From assembly GCF_947259025.1 (NCBI RefSeq), contig NZ_CAMYKO010000005.1, forward strand, positions 310,001-374,000: a DNA stretch of 64,000 nucleotides. The letters are read 5' to 3'. The notes under the pieces were generated by a model, which saw only the letters and a list, made by a program, of their open reading frames with translations, ran no database searches and had not been told where the DNA came from. Below are positions 1-11,874 of the stretch, piece after piece. Source of the stretch: an uncultured Methylophaga sp. (GTDB lineage: Bacteria; Pseudomonadota; Gammaproteobacteria; Nitrosococcales; Methylophagaceae). The position numbers were made by a program, and so were the translations under genes. The first letter of the stretch is position 1, and every line of letters begins with the position of its first letter.

Positions 1-2
1 CT

Positions 3-1400
<1,398 letters not shown>

Positions 1401-1404
1401 ATCT

Positions 1405-1426
1405 TTGGCGGCCTTATGGCCGCCAA
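1405..1426 (+). terminator. Hairpin after the partial RND gene
   Basis: Perfect 9-bp stem (TTGGCGGCC/GGCCGCCAA) with a TTAT loop, five bases past the stop codon of the RND gene. There is no T-run on the 3' side, so it may be a weak terminator or an mRNA-stabilising hairpin rather than a strong intrinsic terminator. Confidence 0.5.
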
Positions 1427-1443
1427 TTCGATACTAACTTGCA

Positions 1444-2382
1444 ATGGATTCAGCGATGCATACACACGCACACTCCCGTAACACCCGTGATAGCAGAATT
1501 AAAACTGCTTTTTTTCTCAATGTAGGGTTCACAATACTTGAGTTTATTGGAGGTTGGCTGACTAACAGTACAGCCATAATGGCTGATGCTATCCATGATC
1601 TCGGCGACAGCCTATCTATTGGCTCTGCTTGGTTACTAAACCGTGCAGGTGAAAAACAGGCTGATAGTGTCTTTACGTATGGTTACAGACGCTTATCTTT
1701 ATTTGGTGCCTTAATCAATAGCTTGGTACTTATTGTCGGTTCTGTCTGGGTGCTAAATGAGGCCTTGCAGCGCTTGTCTGAACCGGTAATGCCTATTGCC
1801 AATGGCATGATGGCTCTCGCTATTCTGGGGGTGACAGTGAACGGCTTTGCTGCGTACCGACTCAGCAAGGGCGTATCGTTAAATGAAAGGGTATTGAATT
1901 GGCACTTACTTGAAGATGTTTTAGGTTGGTTAGCGATATTGGTGTTATCAATAATCCTTCAATTCGCAGATTGGCCAATTCTGGATCCGTTACTGTCGAT
2001 TGCTTTCACCTTATTTATTTTAACGAATGTGATACGAAACCTTTGGGAAACGGGTAAGTTGTTTTTTCAAGCCGTGCCTGACAAAGCTTTGCATGATGAA
2101 ATAAAGCAGATCCTGAGCGATATTCAGGAGGTTAAAGAAGTTCACCACTTACATCTTTGGTCACTTGATGGTGAACACCATGTGCTTACGGCGCATCTAA
2201 CGCTAGAGTCAGAGTCCATATATGTGGATGACTATGTTGATCTAAAAAAGACGGTTGCGAGTGTTTTAGCTAACTACCACTTGTCACACACCACGATAGA
2301 GTTTGAACTCAATAAAGAGACTTGTAGGGATTTTTTGCAAACTAGCCATGGTCAAGAAGACAGTATTAGTACAAATAAGTGA
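1444..2382 (+). CDS. Cation diffusion facilitator (CzcD/ZitB-type metal exporter)
   Basis: Inner-membrane proton antiporter of 312 residues that exports zinc-type divalent cations. Six hydrophobic segments lie in the first 210 residues, followed by a cytoplasmic ferredoxin-like domain. The two HxxxD metal-site motifs are visible: HDLGD in the second segment (near residue 56) and HLLED in the fifth (near residue 157). The N-terminus is histidine-rich (HTHAHS), common in zinc CDF proteins. The length is normal. No strong ribosome site precedes the ATG; a second ATG four codons later is possible. Its position right after a CzcA-like pump fits a czc-type zinc/cadmium/cobalt module. The exact metal is inferred. 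Confidence 0.92.
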   Translation: MDSAMHTHAHSRNTRDSRIKTAFFLNVGFTILEFIGGWLTNSTAIMADAIHDLGDSLSIGSAWLLNRAGEKQADSVFTYGYRRLSLFGALINSLVLIVGSVWVLNEALQRLSEPVMPIANGMMALAILGVTVNGFAAYRLSKGVSLNERVLNWHLLEDVLGWLAILVLSIILQFADWPILDPLLSIAFTLFILTNVIRNLWETGKLFFQAVPDKALHDEIKQILSDIQEVKEVHHLHLWSLDGEHHVLTAHLTLESESIYVDDYVDLKKTVASVLANYHLSHTTIEFELNKETCRDFLQTSHGQEDSISTNK

Positions 2383-2425
2383 ATTGGCTTTGCACAAGAA
2401 ACAAGTAAGTTGATAAGATAGGTTT

Positions 2426-2773
2426 ATGCGTATAGTGAAAATACTATTTCTTTGCTTTTCGTTGGCTTTTGCCAGTGTTGGCTATGCGTATAACTTTGAT
2501 ACAGACTGCCCAATGCAGCAGCAAGTCGAGACGTCAAATGTTGAACACACCAACATGGATGATTGTTGTAACGATGTCGATTTTGCTAGGGCAACGGGAG
2601 AAGTATGTAAATCCGGGCAGAGCTGTGGTTTCTCCGCTTCTCCTCTGGTTGTAATATCCTCATCACCATCTTGGAACACCGCTCCACTCTCCAAAAGCTC
2701 AGAACCTGCCTCAATTGAGCTAGTTCCTGATTCATCTCCTAGCGACCTCTGGCGTCCCCCGACGTTTAACTAA
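2426..2773 (+). CDS. Small secreted protein at the head of the copper efflux operon
   Basis: 115 residues with a clear signal peptide (hydrophobic residues 4-21, cleavage near GYAYN). The mature part has six cysteines and a few histidines and methionines and ends LWRPPTFN. Small periplasmic proteins of this kind, sometimes called CzcI-like or DUF2946-like, often precede czcCBA/cusCBA operons. Assignment to a named family is uncertain. The cysteines suggest metal binding or a periplasmic sensing role, but no enzyme motif is visible. It lies 95 bp upstream of the outer membrane channel gene on the same strand. Confidence 0.7.
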   Translation: MRIVKILFLCFSLAFASVGYAYNFDTDCPMQQQVETSNVEHTNMDDCCNDVDFARATGEVCKSGQSCGFSASPLVVISSSPSWNTAPLSKSSEPASIELVPDSSPSDLWRPPTFN

Positions 2774-2868
2774 TTCATTCTAATAGCGTTTCAAGCCCTG
2801 CTCATATTGGGCGTGAAGCATCTGCGTTGCTACTTATACAACGCCAATAATTGAATTGGATTTAGTTA

Positions 2869-4242
2869 ATGTCAACAGTCCTATCTGTTGCTGATGTTGT
2901 CAGCAAGAATTCGCCTGTATTGCGGCGACTGTGGCCTTGTTGTTTTGCTTTGCTTCTCGCGTGCCTGACACCAGCAGTTATGGCAAAACAGCAAGAGGAG
3001 ACCGTTCTTCTGAGCCTGCAAGATGCATTGCATATTGCAGAGGAACGTTCTTACTCACTACTTGCTAAAGATGCATCAGCTCAAGCATCCAGAGAGCTTG
3101 CTGTCGAAGCCTCACAACTCCCCGACCCGATGTTGCAGTTATCAGTTGATAACATGCCCCTCAATGGTTCAATGGCTTATAGCCTTAACCAAGACTTCAT
3201 GACCATGCGGAGCATTGGTATATCCCAGACGTTTACCAGTGAGGCAAAGCGTCGCGCCCGCCAGCAGGTATTTGAGCGGAAAATCGACAAAGCACAGACG
3301 GCGAAATCACTCTCACTCACTGAAATACTCAAGAACACATCACAAGCTTGGCTTGCCAGTTACTACCTACAGGAGATAGGGGCGTTATTGGCTAGCCAGA
3401 AACATGAAGCAACTTTACAAGTTAAAGCGGCTGAAGCTGCTTATCGAGGTGGGCGCGGCACTCAATCGGATATTTTCCTAGCCAGAACTGCTGTCGCCGA
3501 AATCCAAGACCGCATTCACCAGATAAGCGCTGATTTAGATAATGCAAAAACAACCCTAGCAAGGTGGGTTGGCGATACAACGCAGGTGGTTTTGGACAAG
3601 GCGCCCGACATTAGCCAGTCTGCTTTTGACAGGCAGCACCTGCACCATCTGGTTAACGAGCATCCTGATATTGCCTTGATGATGGCTGAGGAAGACGTTG
3701 CCAAAGCTCAGGCTAAGGCGGCACGTCAGGAGAAACATGCTGACTGGACATGGTCAGTCATGTACAGCGACCGAGGTTCAAACTTCTCAGACATGATCTC
3801 TATCGGTGTCAGCGTCCCTCTTCAATGGAATCAGGATAACCGACAAGACCGTGTTGTTGCCGCGAATCTGGCCAAAGCTGAACAGATTCGCTTAGAGCGT
3901 GAAGAAATGACACGGGAACACATTGCCGAAACAGAACGATGGCTAACCACCTGGCAGAGTAATTTGCAAAGGCTTCGTGATTATGAAAATGAGTTGATAC
4001 CTCTCGCCAACCAACGCACTCAAGCAGCAGTCAGTGAATACCGTGGCGGCAGTGGGGAATTGGCCGACGTGCTTGAAGCAAGAAGAATGGAAATCGCCAC
4101 CCGTGTTGAAAACCTAAGGATTGAAATGGATACCGCTGCACTGTGGGCCGAACTTGAATATTTAACCTTACCCAGCACGGAGTTGAATCACGCTGATGTT
4201 GAATCAACACCGCCATCCAATATTTTGGAGCCAAAAGAATGA
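2869..4242 (+). CDS. cusC: Outer membrane efflux channel of the Cus-type system (TolC family)
   Basis: 457 residues, TolC/CusC-like outer membrane factor that forms the exit duct of the tripartite copper/silver pump. It has a hydrophobic export signal at about residues 22-40; the LLAC segment could be a lipobox, as in E. coli CusC, or the protein could be cut after VMAKQ. Long coiled helices rich in Ala/Glu/Gln and the repeated QLPDPML / AEYRGG type wording are typical of the OEP domain duplication. Its stop overlaps the start of the adaptor gene by four bases (ATGA), so the two are translationally coupled. The start is not supported by a clear ribosome site and may lie slightly downstream. 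Confidence 0.9.
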   Translation: MSTVLSVADVVSKNSPVLRRLWPCCFALLLACLTPAVMAKQQEETVLLSLQDALHIAEERSYSLLAKDASAQASRELAVEASQLPDPMLQLSVDNMPLNGSMAYSLNQDFMTMRSIGISQTFTSEAKRRARQQVFERKIDKAQTAKSLSLTEILKNTSQAWLASYYLQEIGALLASQKHEATLQVKAAEAAYRGGRGTQSDIFLARTAVAEIQDRIHQISADLDNAKTTLARWVGDTTQVVLDKAPDISQSAFDRQHLHHLVNEHPDIALMMAEEDVAKAQAKAARQEKHADWTWSVMYSDRGSNFSDMISIGVSVPLQWNQDNRQDRVVAANLAKAEQIRLEREEMTREHIAETERWLTTWQSNLQRLRDYENELIPLANQRTQAAVSEYRGGSGELADVLEARRMEIATRVENLRIEMDTAALWAELEYLTLPSTELNHADVESTPPSNILEPKE

Positions 4243-5882
4243 ACAGAACATACATCATTTTATTTCTACTCATCATCGTGGTTGGGCTTGTTGCCGTAGT
4301 AGCAGGTTATAACTGGGGTATGAAAGAAGGCATGTCGATGTCCACGCCGGTGTCTGACAGCGGCAGTGTCAAATTGACCGAAGATCCCTCAACGTGGAGT
4401 ATCGCTGAAGGTGAAGCCGCCACACGCCGGCATATGGAGGCAGGACTGAAGTCAGGTGATGTCGACCCGGTTACAGGTAGTGAAATCCTTTTTTACCAAG
4501 ACCCCATGGTGCCTGGCAATAAATTCGAAACCCCGGGTAAATCACCTTACATGGATATGATGCTGGTGCCGGCATACAAGGGCCATGCTAGTGATGAAAG
4601 CGGTAATGACAATGGCGTTAGCATCAGCTCTCGGATACAGCAAAACATTGGTATGCGTACCGCAGAGGCTAAGAAAGAAAGCATAGCCACTCATGTCAAT
4701 GCTGTAGGAACAATTGCCTGGAATGAACGTGGTGAAGTTGATATTCAGGCAAGAGCAATGGGGTATGTAGAAAAACTTTATGTGCGAGCAACATTAGATC
4801 AGGTCGAGAAAGGACAGCCATTATTAGCTATATACGTACCAGAGTGGGTAGCCATTCAGGAAGAGTTCTTGGCCCTCAAAAAGATGCGAGGCGAAGGTCT
4901 TGACGATCTGGTTGAAGCCGCATTTTCTCGGATGCGCCAGGCGGGAATGAGCGAAGCCCAGATTCGACAGGTTGAGCAAACAGAAAGATTACATACGCAG
5001 CTGACGATCACCTCACCCATTGATGGCGTGGTGACTGAATTAGTCTCACGAGAAGGCATGTCTGTCTCACCAGGTTTAACGCTGATGCGTATTAATACGC
5101 TTGATTCTGTTTGGGCTAATGCAGAGATACCAGAAAGCCAAGTTGAGTTGCTCAAACAAGGTGATCCCATTACGGCAACGAGCCCAGCTTTTCCGGGAAA
5201 ATCTTTTGACGGTCATATCCAGAGATTACTGCCCGAAGTTGAACCTACCACAAGGACGATGAAAGCACGGATGGTACTGGCTAACCCTGATAACGACTTA
5301 GTACCCGGTATGTTTGTCAACATGGATCTGGCAGGCAAGCAGATTAACGATGCGTTAATGATTCCAACTGAGTCGCTCATCAGGACTGGTAAAAGAACAC
5401 TGGTCATGGTGACAACTGAAAACGGTGGTTTTCGTCCAGTTGAGGTCACACCTGGTCGTGTAATGGGCGGTAAAACTGAAATCAAAGAGGGCCTTGATGA
5501 AGGACAACGCGTTGTAACTTCAGGCCAATTCCTGGTGGATTCAGAAGCCAGCTTAAGAGGTGTTGAAGCAAGGCTAAGCAATCCCACCGAAATGGAAGGA
5601 CAAATGGATGAAATGCCTGCTATGGAGAGCAATACACATCATACACAGGCGAAAATTGAGGCAATCAATGGAGCAATGCTTACGTTAACCCACCCTGATA
5701 TTCCGAGCTTGGAGTGGCCTGGGATGACAATGGACTTTGAACTTTCACCGGAGTTGCAGAGTAACGAGCTTTCTGTGGGGGAAGAAATAGGGGTTGAGTT
5801 TCGTTTAGAGAATGGTTCTGCCCCTTTGATTGTGGATATTTACCCCTCAACATCCGGGCATGAAATGGAAGGTGCGCAATGA
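4239..5882 (+). CDS. cusB: Periplasmic adaptor (CusB) with an extra metal-binding domain and a fused CusF-like C-terminus
   Basis: 547 residues, the periplasmic adaptor that joins pump and channel. N-terminal membrane anchor at residues 3-22. A heavy-metal-binding domain with the YQDPM...PYMDMMLVP pattern lies around residues 85-113, followed by the barrel-sandwich hybrid, helical hairpin and beta-barrel parts of an RND adaptor (about 125-440). After a Met-rich linker, residues about 465-540 form a CusF-like small beta-barrel with the EWPGMTMDF motif carrying the Trp and Met ligands that bind Cu(I)/Ag(I). The CusF fusion makes the protein longer than E. coli CusB (407 residues). It overlaps both neighbours by four bases, so cusCBA is one coupled operon. 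Confidence 0.92.
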   Translation: MNRTYIILFLLIIVVGLVAVVAGYNWGMKEGMSMSTPVSDSGSVKLTEDPSTWSIAEGEAATRRHMEAGLKSGDVDPVTGSEILFYQDPMVPGNKFETPGKSPYMDMMLVPAYKGHASDESGNDNGVSISSRIQQNIGMRTAEAKKESIATHVNAVGTIAWNERGEVDIQARAMGYVEKLYVRATLDQVEKGQPLLAIYVPEWVAIQEEFLALKKMRGEGLDDLVEAAFSRMRQAGMSEAQIRQVEQTERLHTQLTITSPIDGVVTELVSREGMSVSPGLTLMRINTLDSVWANAEIPESQVELLKQGDPITATSPAFPGKSFDGHIQRLLPEVEPTTRTMKARMVLANPDNDLVPGMFVNMDLAGKQINDALMIPTESLIRTGKRTLVMVTTENGGFRPVEVTPGRVMGGKTEIKEGLDEGQRVVTSGQFLVDSEASLRGVEARLSNPTEMEGQMDEMPAMESNTHHTQAKIEAINGAMLTLTHPDIPSLEWPGMTMDFELSPELQSNELSVGEEIGVEFRLENGSAPLIVDIYPSTSGHEMEGAQ

Positions 5883-8800
5883 CAGCGAAATTGATTAGAT
5901 GGTCCATTTCAAACCGCTTTTTAGTGATGCTGGCTACGCTCATGCTGATTGCCTGGGGCATCGTATCCGTATCACGCACTCCACTTGATGCATTACCCGA
6001 TCTCTCAGACGTACAGGTAATTATCAAAACCTCTTGGCCGGGACAAGCGCCGCAGTTAGTTGAAGATCAGATCACCTATCCACTGACCACTACGATGTTG
6101 TCGGTACCTGGGGCCAAAGACGTTCGTGGTCTGTCTTTTTTCGGAGACAGCTATGTCTATGTTCTTTTTGATGAAGGCACAGATATGTACTGGGCTCGAA
6201 GTCGTGTGCTCGAATATCTGAATCAAGCGCAATCCAGACTGCCGGAAACGGCCATTTCGTCTATTGGTCCCGACGCGACTGGTGTAGGTTGGATTTATCA
6301 ATACGCTCTGGTTGATAAATCCGGCACACAGGATATATCCCAGCTGCGTGCCTTACAGGATTGGTTTCTTAAGTTTGAGCTGAAAACCGTGGCTAATGTC
6401 GCTGAAGTGGCGACAGTGGGCGGTATGGTTAAGCAATATCAAGTGGTGGTCGATCCCGACAAATTAGCCGCATACCGTATTCCTCTATCAATGGTGATCG
6501 AGTCAATAAATGGCGGTAACCAGGAGTCTGGCGGAGCGGTGCTGGAGATGGGTGAAGCGGAGTATATGGTCCGCGCCAGTGGATATTTGCAGACCCTTGA
6601 GGACTTTCGTTCAATACCACTACGCACCACTGATCCGGGTGTGTCTGTGACACTCGGTGATGTTGCTGATATTCAAGTCGGGCCTGAGATACGTCGGGCT
6701 GTGAGTGAGTTAAATGGCGTTGGTGAAGCGGTCGGTGGCATTATTGTAATGCGTTCCGGTAAGAACGCCCTCACAACAATTAATGCCGTCAAAGAAAAAC
6801 TAAAAATCTTGCAACGAAGCTTGCCAGAAGGGGTGGAAATCGTCCCCGTTTATGATCGCTCGGGCTTAATCAATCGAGCTGTTCAAAATCTCAGTGAGAA
6901 GCTGGTTGAAGAATTTATTGTTGTGGCATTGGTATGCCTGATATTCCTATTCCACATGCGATCTGCACTAGTGGCAATAATGTCTTTACCATTAGGTATT
7001 TTGATGGCTTTTATTGTCATGCATTGGCAGGGCATAAACGCTAACATCATGTCTCTCGGAGGAATAGCGATAGCTGTGGGCGCGATGGTTGATGCCGCCG
7101 TCGTTATGATTGAAAATGCCCATAAGCATATCGAGCGTTGGCATGAAAAAAATCCCGGTATCAAACTGGCTGGCGAGCATCATTGGAAGGTAATTGGCGA
7201 GTCAGCGGTTGAAGTCGGGCCCGCATTGTTCTTCTCACTGCTCATTATTACCCTGTCTTTCATTCCAATTTTTACCTTGGAAGCACAGGAAGGACGTCTT
7301 TTTTCTCCTCTTGCTTTTACCAAAACTTATGCGATGGCAGCTGCTGCAGGGCTTGCGGTGACATTGATACCGGTATTAATGGGCTACCTTATCCGAGGCA
7401 AGGTGCCCAGTGAACAGGCCAATCCGCTCAACCGTCTATTGATTGCTCTCTATCGCCCGATACTGGAAGCTGTGCTGCGATTTCCAAAAATGACCTTAGT
7501 TGTGGCGGGCAGTGTCTTGCTCAGTAGTTTATGGCCTCTACAGCATATTGGCAGCGAGTTTATGCCGCCATTGGATGAAGGTGATTTGCTTTATATGCCA
7601 AGTGCTTTACCCAGCTTGTCGGCGGGTAAAGTTGCTGAGTTACTGCAACAGACCAATCGTCTGATTAAAAGTGTACCTGAGGTGGATACGGTTTACGGAA
7701 AAGCGGGGCGTGCTGATACCGCGACTGATCCAGCACCGTTAGTCATGTTTGAGACAGCCATACAATTCAAGCCACGCGAAGAATGGCGTCCCGGAATGAC
7801 CCGTGAAAAATTGATAGCAGAGTTAGATAAAACAGTAAAAGTACCGGGACTAACCAACATCTGGGTACCCCCAATTCGTAACCGCCTAGATATGCTGGCA
7901 ACCGGTATTAAAAGTCCGGTGGGGATAAAGGTACTGGGTGAAGACTTGACCGTGATTGATAGTGTTGCCGGCCAAATTGAAAAAGTACTTAAGGATGTTT
8001 CGGGCGTCACCAGTGTTTTTGCTGAACGTCTTACGGGTGGACGTTATGTGGATATTGATATTAAACGAGATGCAGCTGCTCGTTATGGCTTAAATATTGA
8101 TGATGTGCAATTGATAATTCGTTCTGCAATAGGTGGGATGAATATTGGTGAAACTGTAGAGGGGCTTGAGCGCTTTCCAATAAATGTTAGATACCCAAGA
8201 GAGATCAGAGATTCTCTGGACGCGGTACGAACGTTACCCATAGTGACCATACGTGGCCAGCAACTGCTTCTGTCGGATGTTGCAAACATTGGTATCAGTG
8301 ATGGCCCCCCGATGGTTCGAAGTGAAAACGCGCGTTTAGCGGGGTTTGTCTATGTTGATATTCGAGATCGCGATCTGGGCTCAGCTGTGGCCGATATGCA
8401 GCAAGTCGTTGCCAATAATGTCGAGTTGCCTACCGGCTACTCAATCACCTGGTCTGGACAGTTTGAATACCTTGAGCGTGCCAGTGAAAAGCTGAAGCTG
8501 GTCGTTCCATTCACGCTATTGATCATATTTATCCTTCTCTATCTCACCTTTAACCGTTTTTCAGAAGCCTTGCTGTTAATGCTGACACTGCCATTTTCTC
8601 TGGTTGGTGGAATTTGGCTGCTCTACCTTCTGGGACATAACTTATCTGTGGCCAGTGTCGTTGGGTTTATCGCCCTTGCGGGCGTAGCAGCAGAGTTTGG
8701 TGTGATCATGCTGCTATACCTCAAGCAAGCGTGGCTAAAAAGAGTGGAGAAAGGTCATCAATCTGAGGAGGCACTGCATGAGGCGATTAGAGAAGGCGCT

Positions 8801-9040
8801 GTACTCAGAGTTCGTCCAAAAGCGATGACAGCGACGGTCATCTTGGCTGGGTTACTGCCAATCATGTTTGGAAGCGGGACGGGCAGTGAGGTTATGCAGA
8901 GAATCGCCGCCCCGATGGTTGGGGGTATGGTGACGGCACCAGTTTTATCAATGTTGGTGATACCCGTGATTTATTTGCTGATACGAAAACCGCATCAGAT
9001 GAAAAAAGACCCCATTCACTCGCAAAGTAAAAGCGAATGA
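5879..9040 (+). CDS. cusA: Copper/silver RND efflux pump (CusA/SilA)
   Basis: 1053 residues, the normal full length of CusA. It has the RND layout: N-terminal transmembrane helix, porter region, six-helix bundle, second porter region and second bundle. The fourth-helix proton-relay segment [17 protein letters not shown] is typical of heavy-metal pumps. The second periplasmic half contains the [12 protein letters not shown] and [11 protein letters not shown] signatures of CusA. It pumps monovalent copper or silver out of the periplasm and cytoplasm through CusB and CusC. It overlaps cusB by four bases and the next reading frame by four. Confidence 0.95.
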   Translation: MTAKLIRWSISNRFLVMLATLMLIAWGIVSVSRTPLDALPDLSDVQVIIKTSWPGQAPQLVEDQITYPLTTTMLSVPGAKDVRGLSFFGDSYVYVLFDEGTDMYWARSRVLEYLNQAQSRLPETAISSIGPDATGVGWIYQYALVDKSGTQDISQLRALQDWFLKFELKTVANVAEVATVGGMVKQYQVVVDPDKLAAYRIPLSMVIESINGGNQESGGAVLEMGEAEYMVRASGYLQTLEDFRSIPLRTTDPGVSVTLGDVADIQVGPEIRRAVSELNGVGEAVGGIIVMRSGKNALTTINAVKEKLKILQRSLPEGVEIVPVYDRSGLINRAVQNLSEKLVEEFIVVALVCLIFLFHMRSALVAIMSLPLGILMAFIVMHWQGINANIMSLGGIAIAVGAMVDAAVVMIENAHKHIERWHEKNPGIKLAGEHHWKVIGESAVEVGPALFFSLLIITLSFIPIFTLEAQEGRLFSPLAFTKTYAMAAAAGLAVTLIPVLMGYLIRGKVPSEQANPLNRLLIALYRPILEAVLRFPKMTLVVAGSVLLSSLWPLQHIGSEFMPPLDEGDLLYMPSALPSLSAGKVAELLQQTNRLIKSVPEVDTVYGKAGRADTATDPAPLVMFETAIQFKPREEWRPGMTREKLIAELDKTVKVPGLTNIWVPPIRNRLDMLATGIKSPVGIKVLGEDLTVIDSVAGQIEKVLKDVSGVTSVFAERLTGGRYVDIDIKRDAAARYGLNIDDVQLIIRSAIGGMNIGETVEGLERFPINVRYPREIRDSLDAVRTLPIVTIRGQQLLLSDVANIGISDGPPMVRSENARLAGFVYVDIRDRDLGSAVADMQQVVANNVELPTGYSITWSGQFEYLERASEKLKLVVPFTLLIIFILLYLTFNRFSEALLLMLTLPFSLVGGIWLLYLLGHNLSVASVVGFIALAGVAAEFGVIMLLYLKQAWLKRVEKGHQSEEALHEAIREGAVLRVRPKAMTATVILAGLLPIMFGSGTGSEVMQRIAAPMVGGMVTAPVLSMLVIPVIYLLIRKPHQMKKDPIHSQSKSE

Positions 9041-9111
9041 TGAAGTACCTCTCCAGTTCAGCTAATACGCTTTGGAGCAGGTTTAATTTTACTCTAATAG
9101 AGAATTTAAAA

Positions 9112-9453
9112 ATGAAAAAAATATTGTGTTGTTCTTTCTCAGTTCTATTGTCATTTTCGTCAGCACCACTTTTAGCTGGAGAAAAGGTGGATCATGAGAA
9201 TATGCATCCTGCGGAGCAAGAATCAGTTCAACGTGCTATCCATTCGGCCACAGGCACAATCACAAAGGTTGATGAAGAAAACAGGAAGGTGACTATTGCG
9301 CATGAGCCTATAGCTAGTTTGAGTTGGCCGGCTATGACGATGGGGTTTTTAATCAAAAGTGAAGAGCTATTTGCCCAGCTTAAAGTGGGGGATGTAATTC
9401 GGTTCGAACTGGTCAAAGTTGAAAAAGGTTATGAAATTACTGCCATTAAATAA
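9112..9453 (+). CDS. cusF: Periplasmic copper chaperone, CusF-like
   Basis: 113 residues from the ATG at 9112, which opens a proper signal peptide (MKKILCCSFSVLLSF, cleavage near LLAGE). A longer frame from 9037 would put 25 polar residues before the signal and is less likely. The mature part is a single CusF-type small barrel with the copper/silver motif SWPAMTMGF, its Trp and two Met residues lining up with W44, M47 and M49 of E. coli CusF. It would carry Cu(I) or Ag(I) to the adaptor/pump. It is last in the cus operon, 71 bp after cusA, and duplicates the domain fused to the adaptor. Confidence 0.88.
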   Translation: MKKILCCSFSVLLSFSSAPLLAGEKVDHENMHPAEQESVQRAIHSATGTITKVDEENRKVTIAHEPIASLSWPAMTMGFLIKSEELFAQLKVGDVIRFELVKVEKGYEITAIK

Positions 9454-9622
9454 ATGGTTGCCTTTATCTTGACTTAACCACCTTAGAGGTTGTTATTAAC
9501 AGTAATAATATTTTACCCAATTCTGGTTTAGAGAATGGGAGTGCCAATTATAGTCTTCCTCTAATTTGAGAATAGAGAGAGGTATAAATTAAGTAGATCA
9601 CAAAAACTAGATAGTGTCTGTT

Positions 9623-10183
9623 TTAATGATGATGATTTGATGAGCCTGAGGCTCTTTGAGTAATGATCTGATATTGTTCCACAGACAGCTCGGGTAAGCG
9701 CTCAATGAAAGCAACCATATCCCAGATACGTTCATCATCGTGACCCGGCGCCCAAGACGGCATGGCAGACCCTTTAATACCATGTTTAATGACCCAGAAA
9801 TGGGCTTGTCTACGCTCTGCTTGGGAACGGTAGTCAACTAAAGAGTCAGTTAAGTTCGGCGGTGAGGGGTAGAGCCCAATGCTGAAGTCCGTTTTACTGA
9901 GGTTCGGACTTAAGTGGCATGAGACACACATTTCATTGTAGTCCGGGCCACCTCGTAATAGCCTTTCCGGACTATCAATATCTGAAGGGATTTCAACCGT
10001 GCTTGAGGCTGCCTTTATTGAATTGTCTCGCAGTGTTTCCAGCATCCAATAGGTCACTTTGTGGTGAGGGACATCTGCACCGATTTGATACCAGCCCGAG
10101 TAGATATAAAAAAGAAGAGCAGCGACTCCCAGTATCCCGAGGAACACCAGCCATTTCAGTGTGGTTGCAAGGCGTGTAAACAT
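9623..10183 (-). CDS. Membrane-anchored c-type cytochrome
   Basis: 186 residues. A transmembrane anchor lies at residues 10-28, followed by a periplasmic cytochrome c domain with one haem site, CVSCH, near residue 90, and an axial methionine candidate in SAMPSW near residue 140. The C-terminus ends NHHH. It sits 15 bp after the permease gene on the same strand, so the two are very probably cotranscribed. An electron-transfer or metal-oxidation role in a metal resistance operon is an inference; no partner oxidase is seen. No heme-export genes are nearby, so it relies on the host Ccm system. Confidence 0.88.
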   Translation of the reverse strand: MFTRLATTLKWLVFLGILGVAALLFYIYSGWYQIGADVPHHKVTYWMLETLRDNSIKAASSTVEIPSDIDSPERLLRGGPDYNEMCVSCHLSPNLSKTDFSIGLYPSPPNLTDSLVDYRSQAERRQAHFWVIKHGIKGSAMPSWAPGHDDERIWDMVAFIERLPELSVEQYQIITQRASGSSNHHH

Positions 10184-10198
10184 GGTTTCTCCTGGTGT

Positions 10199-11545
10199 TT
10201 AATGATGGTGATGTTCTTTTTCTTGGTTATCAGCACTGGTATCAGCAAACACTAGGAAGGTTTTTTCCATCACCCATATCACAGACATAATGCCGACCGC
10301 GATAAACAAGATCATAGGATCGGCCTGCCATTTGGCTAAAGAAAAGCCAACCAATAGCGTTAGATTAAGCAGGATCGCAATACCTGGAATGAGCACATTT
10401 GCATTAATGTCATTACGCAAATGCCTGATGACACCCCAGTGAATAGCCGTGTCCATAACCAAATACAGAATAATGCCCAAAGAAGCTATCCGGCTCAGGT
10501 CGAAAAGGGTAGTCAGGAGGAGCCCGAGTACAATGGTATAAACAAGAGTGTGTTTTTGAATGCTGCCAGGCATTCCAAAGTGACTATGCGGTACCAGCTT
10601 CATTTCTGTAAGCATCGCTAACATCCGTGATACTGCAAAAACACTGGCCATAAGACCGCCTGCTGTGGCAATAACGGCTAGCAGGACAGTGAACCAAATG
10701 CCAGCATTGCCAGCAGCTGGTTTTGCTGCTGCTGCGAGCGAATAGTCTTTCGCCTCAATGATTTCATTAATAGACAGGTTGCCTGCTACTGACCAACCGA
10801 CTAATGCGTAGATCAGGATACACAGTGCAATAGAAATGATGATTGCGCGGCTAATGTTTTTTCGTGGCTCACTGACTTCAGAGCCACTGTTGGTAATCGT
10901 TGTGAACCCTTTGAAAGCTAGGACACCTAGAGCTGTTGCAGCAATGAAAGCGATCCAGTCATTGTTCGCTGGACTGGGGGTAACTTCAGCAGCCATGTTG
11001 TTGCCTGAAATTATCATTAAATAAATACCAACAAGCCCAAAAAGCAAAATACCCACTAATTTAATGACACCAAGGAAGAATGCTGTGCCTTGGATATATT
11101 TGTTGCTGGTGAGATTAATCAGAAACACAGCCAATAAGAGAGAGACAGCCAGAATAGTCGACCACATCGTATTAACGTCTATCTCAAAGAGTTGAAGCGT
11201 GTAACTACCGAAGGTTCGCGCCAAAAAGCTCTGTGCTATAACCATCGATACATACATAAGAAGTGCATGAAAAGCAGTGGTTAGGGAGTGCCCATACATC
11301 TTGTGAAGGTACATACCAATACCACCTGCTGATGGGTATTTATTCGATATTTTTATGTAGGAATAGGCACTGAAGCTAACGACGATGGCGGCAGCTAGGA
11401 AAGCAAATGGAAAAGCTGAACCGGCAAGCTCTGCCATTTGACCGGTTAGTGAAAAGATCCCTGCACCGATCATTACGCCGGTGCCCAAGGCGATCGTACC
11501 GGTTAAAGAAAGACTATTTTTTTCGTAATGGCTTGTTCTATCCAT
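10199..11545 (-). CDS. APC-superfamily amino acid/polyamine-type permease
   Basis: 448 residues with about twelve hydrophobic segments. The N-terminus has the APC signature (GTGVMIGAGIFSLTG) at residues 21-35. A tail after the last helix ends EKEHHHH. The substrate cannot be read from the sequence. APC permeases of this type recur beside copper and other metal resistance genes in environmental proteobacteria, so a link to metal stress is possible. It lies between a small secreted protein gene and a cytochrome c gene, all leftward, and is the middle gene of a probable three-gene operon. Confidence 0.87.
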   Translation of the reverse strand: MDRTSHYEKNSLSLTGTIALGTGVMIGAGIFSLTGQMAELAGSAFPFAFLAAAIVVSFSAYSYIKISNKYPSAGGIGMYLHKMYGHSLTTAFHALLMYVSMVIAQSFLARTFGSYTLQLFEIDVNTMWSTILAVSLLLAVFLINLTSNKYIQGTAFFLGVIKLVGILLFGLVGIYLMIISGNNMAAEVTPSPANNDWIAFIAATALGVLAFKGFTTITNSGSEVSEPRKNISRAIIISIALCILIYALVGWSVAGNLSINEIIEAKDYSLAAAAKPAAGNAGIWFTVLLAVIATAGGLMASVFAVSRMLAMLTEMKLVPHSHFGMPGSIQKHTLVYTIVLGLLLTTLFDLSRIASLGIILYLVMDTAIHWGVIRHLRNDINANVLIPGIAILLNLTLLVGFSLAKWQADPMILFIAVGIMSVIWVMEKTFLVFADTSADNQEKEHHHH

Positions 11546-11610
11546 AATCTCCTCTCTGGTGCTTGTGAAATGTGGGTGTATGAGTGAATTTCAATCAAGA
11601 ATATAGTTCA

Positions 11611-11874
11611 CTAGTGTGAGTGACTTGTGGAATGGTTATCGTGATTAATTCCTTGATGTGTAGAGGTTGCCGACTCTTGTTGAGTGGTGTCGGCACATTT
11701 CTGGTTGAGAGCTATGAATAATGGATCTGTCTTTTCTAAGCCATCAATGGCTTCAATGTACTTTGCACAGACATCAGCCGATGAAGATTGTGTCTTCGGA
11801 GGTGTTTGGTTGTGAGCGTGGCTGCTCATAGGAGCGCACAGCAATAAACACATCAGAGTTTTGGTTATAGGCAT
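11611..11874 (-). CDS. Small secreted protein with His-rich tail
   Basis: 87 residues: signal peptide (residues 1-20, cleavage near SSHAHN), two cysteines (VCAKY and QKCAD) that could form one disulfide, and a C-terminal histidine-rich tail (HQGINHDNHSTSHSH). No family is recognised. It is the first gene of the leftward operon with the permease and the cytochrome. The tail suggests periplasmic metal binding, which is an inference. Upstream lies an unusual promoter (11909-11934). Confidence 0.7.
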   Translation of the reverse strand: MPITKTLMCLLLCAPMSSHAHNQTPPKTQSSSADVCAKYIEAIDGLEKTDPLFIALNQKCADTTQQESATSTHQGINHDNHSTSHSH

